From Rhytidiadelphus loreus (taxonomy: Eukaryota; Streptophyta; Bryopsida; Hypnales; Hylocomiaceae): 64,000 nt of DNA. The notes below the pieces were generated by a model. The model saw only the letters and a list, made by a program, of their open reading frames with translations, was not told the DNA's origin and did no database searches. A program made the translations under genes and the position numbers. The stretch is taken from NCBI GenBank assembly GCA_947034895.1, contig OX344765.1, positions 5,895,001 through 5,959,000 of the forward strand, in the 5' to 3' direction. Below are positions 62,744 to 64,000 of this stretch, piece by piece. How positions within the stretch are numbered: position 1 is the first letter of the stretch; each line of letters begins with the position of its first letter.

Positions 62744-63062
62744 TAAGCGATATACAGTACGTTAGGGTCAAATTTGTTAGGCTCCATATAAAATCATTTC
62801 TGGTTGAATTTTCATTTGTTGAGTCAATTTAGAATTTATGGAACTTTGTTTTATATTGTTCAACATATTTCAAGACCATTAGCAATACAAGCAACAACGG
62901 TGACTTAGAAGATGAAAAGGCAACCTCTTTGAAGGCTACTAAATATTATGAAGAAGAAACCATTCAAAATTTCCACCATTATTGTGAAATGTGATTGAAG
63001 GTGACGTAAGTTAACCTCTTGAGGACAAGATTCATTGCAAACTAGTCAAACATTATATATGG

Positions 63063-63849
63063 ACTAAATGTAGCCTGTTAGATTGTGTTTGAATATCAAT
63101 CCTATATTTTAAATAATTACTTGAAACTATGAATTGTATACCACTATAAGAATTTTAATTTGTTTCATAAAAAATTAAAATTGTTATCATTTCTATTGCA
63201 AAAATTGAAATAAAGAAGTAAAAATAGCAAAAAAATCCAAATTATTTGAATTTTTTTGAGAGGTACAAGTAGCAAATAGAAATCATTGTGAAAATTTTTC
63301 AACTAGTTATTTTATTTTTTACATCCAAAATGACCACAACAAAGTCCTTGAAGTCAAATTTGGCTATCAAAACCAATTTTATTCTTTTACCTAATTAATG
63401 TATAAAATTTTGATATTTTTCACTAGTGGAAAAACGTATTTTCTATTTATGTTTTTTTTTCAAACATTTGATGGAAAAATCAAATTAATGTAATTTTGTT
63501 AAAGTTAAAGGTAGGAATAAAATTGAATCAACTATATCATATATATTAGAATAATCTGAGTTTTTTTTACCATGAATGAAGGTTAGAATGAAAAACTTAA
63601 TTTTGTAATTTAAATAAAAAATCTATTTTAAAAGAAGAAAAAATATGAATGAAAAACATAACCGCATATAATTATGTTATTCGGATTCTAACACATGGAA
63701 CTTGCAATTGTAATAATTCTTTCAATTTTCTCAATTTTCTCAAAATTTCAAGATGAAGTCGGAAGAGATCTTGTCAAGCTTCTATCATTTTCATAGTTGA
63801 AATCAAATACCAAAAATGATTATACTCAAAGTTACAATCAAGGTTGACC
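63063..63849. repeat. right arm of a long inverted repeat
   Basis: Reverse-complement partner of 57584–58345; outermost GTTGACC (63843–63849) answers GGTCAAC (57584–57590). Confidence 0.88.
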
Positions 63850-64000
63850 AAGGCGTCGACCAAGGCGTTATCCACTTTGGGGATGCCTCGAGTCGTGAAC
63901 CTTTACTAGTAAGGTAGGAGGTAGGAGGTTCAAAAATGGAGCATCTAAGTGTTGAAACTGAATTTTGAGGAGGTAAAACATCTTGAAATATTTTTCAGTA

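Larger units (their letters stand above)
58346..63062. other. region between the long inverted repeats, no recognised transposase
   Basis: 4.7 kb of mixed composition. 58858–59541 is a split copy of 42808–43003. A higher-complexity segment runs from about 59540 to 61740 without a recognisable reading frame; 61445–61660 is open but family-less. It also contains the hairpin at 60630 and the MITE at 62481. Confidence 0.5.

Noticed and set aside
57584..63849. LTR retrotransposon reading of the paired 0.8-kb repeats
   Set aside because: The repeats are inverted, not direct, and no gag or pol lies between them.

Overview
This is a stretch of plant nuclear DNA: spliced genes with GT–AG introns and GC-richer exons, lying in AT-rich intergenic DNA full of small inverted-repeat transposons. 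The two genes are plant-type PDR (pleiotropic drug resistance, full-size ABCG) transporters. I cannot name the species. The short introns and dense MITE-like repeats would fit a non-flowering land plant (bryophyte or lycophyte), but that is a guess.

Genes. Both PDR genes are on the minus strand, head to tail, about 17 kb apart. The upstream one is complete (ATG at 33481, stop at 21497). I resolve it into 20 exons totalling 4584 nt, an exact multiple of three, giving 1527 residues in the order NBD1–TMD1–NBD2–TMD2. The second starts at 4581 and runs off the left edge after five exons (994 codons), just past the Walker A of its second NBD. They are clear paralogues, but the left one lacks nine introns that the other has and carries one of its own. 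Several introns of both genes contain tandem duplications. One of these, in intron 10 of the complete gene, copies the exon end together with its splice donor and offers an in-frame alternative of exactly 50 codons.

Intergenic DNA (about 5–21 kb and 34–64 kb). I found no other convincing host gene. The DNA is a mosaic of non-autonomous DNA transposons. One group has TTAA target duplications and ends in CCCCTAAAGGACC (piggyBac- or Kolobok-like). A second has TA duplications and AGGTAG or GGGGTAG ends (Stowaway-like), in four subfamilies. A third has 8–9 bp duplications. There are also TAA-flanked and unclassified foldbacks. Nested copies and related empty sites inside the window support several of the boundaries. 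At 39964–41432 three elements sit one inside another.

At 52108–53888 lies a 5'-truncated, stop-ridden Ty1/copia retrotransposon on the minus strand. Between its RNase H and its 3' LTR it carries an opposite-strand reading frame resembling the RNase H1 N-terminal/viroplasmin hybrid-binding domain. At the right end, two arms of nearly 800 bp in inverted orientation (57584–58345 and 63063–63849) bracket 4.7 kb and may be the terminal repeats of a large foldback element.
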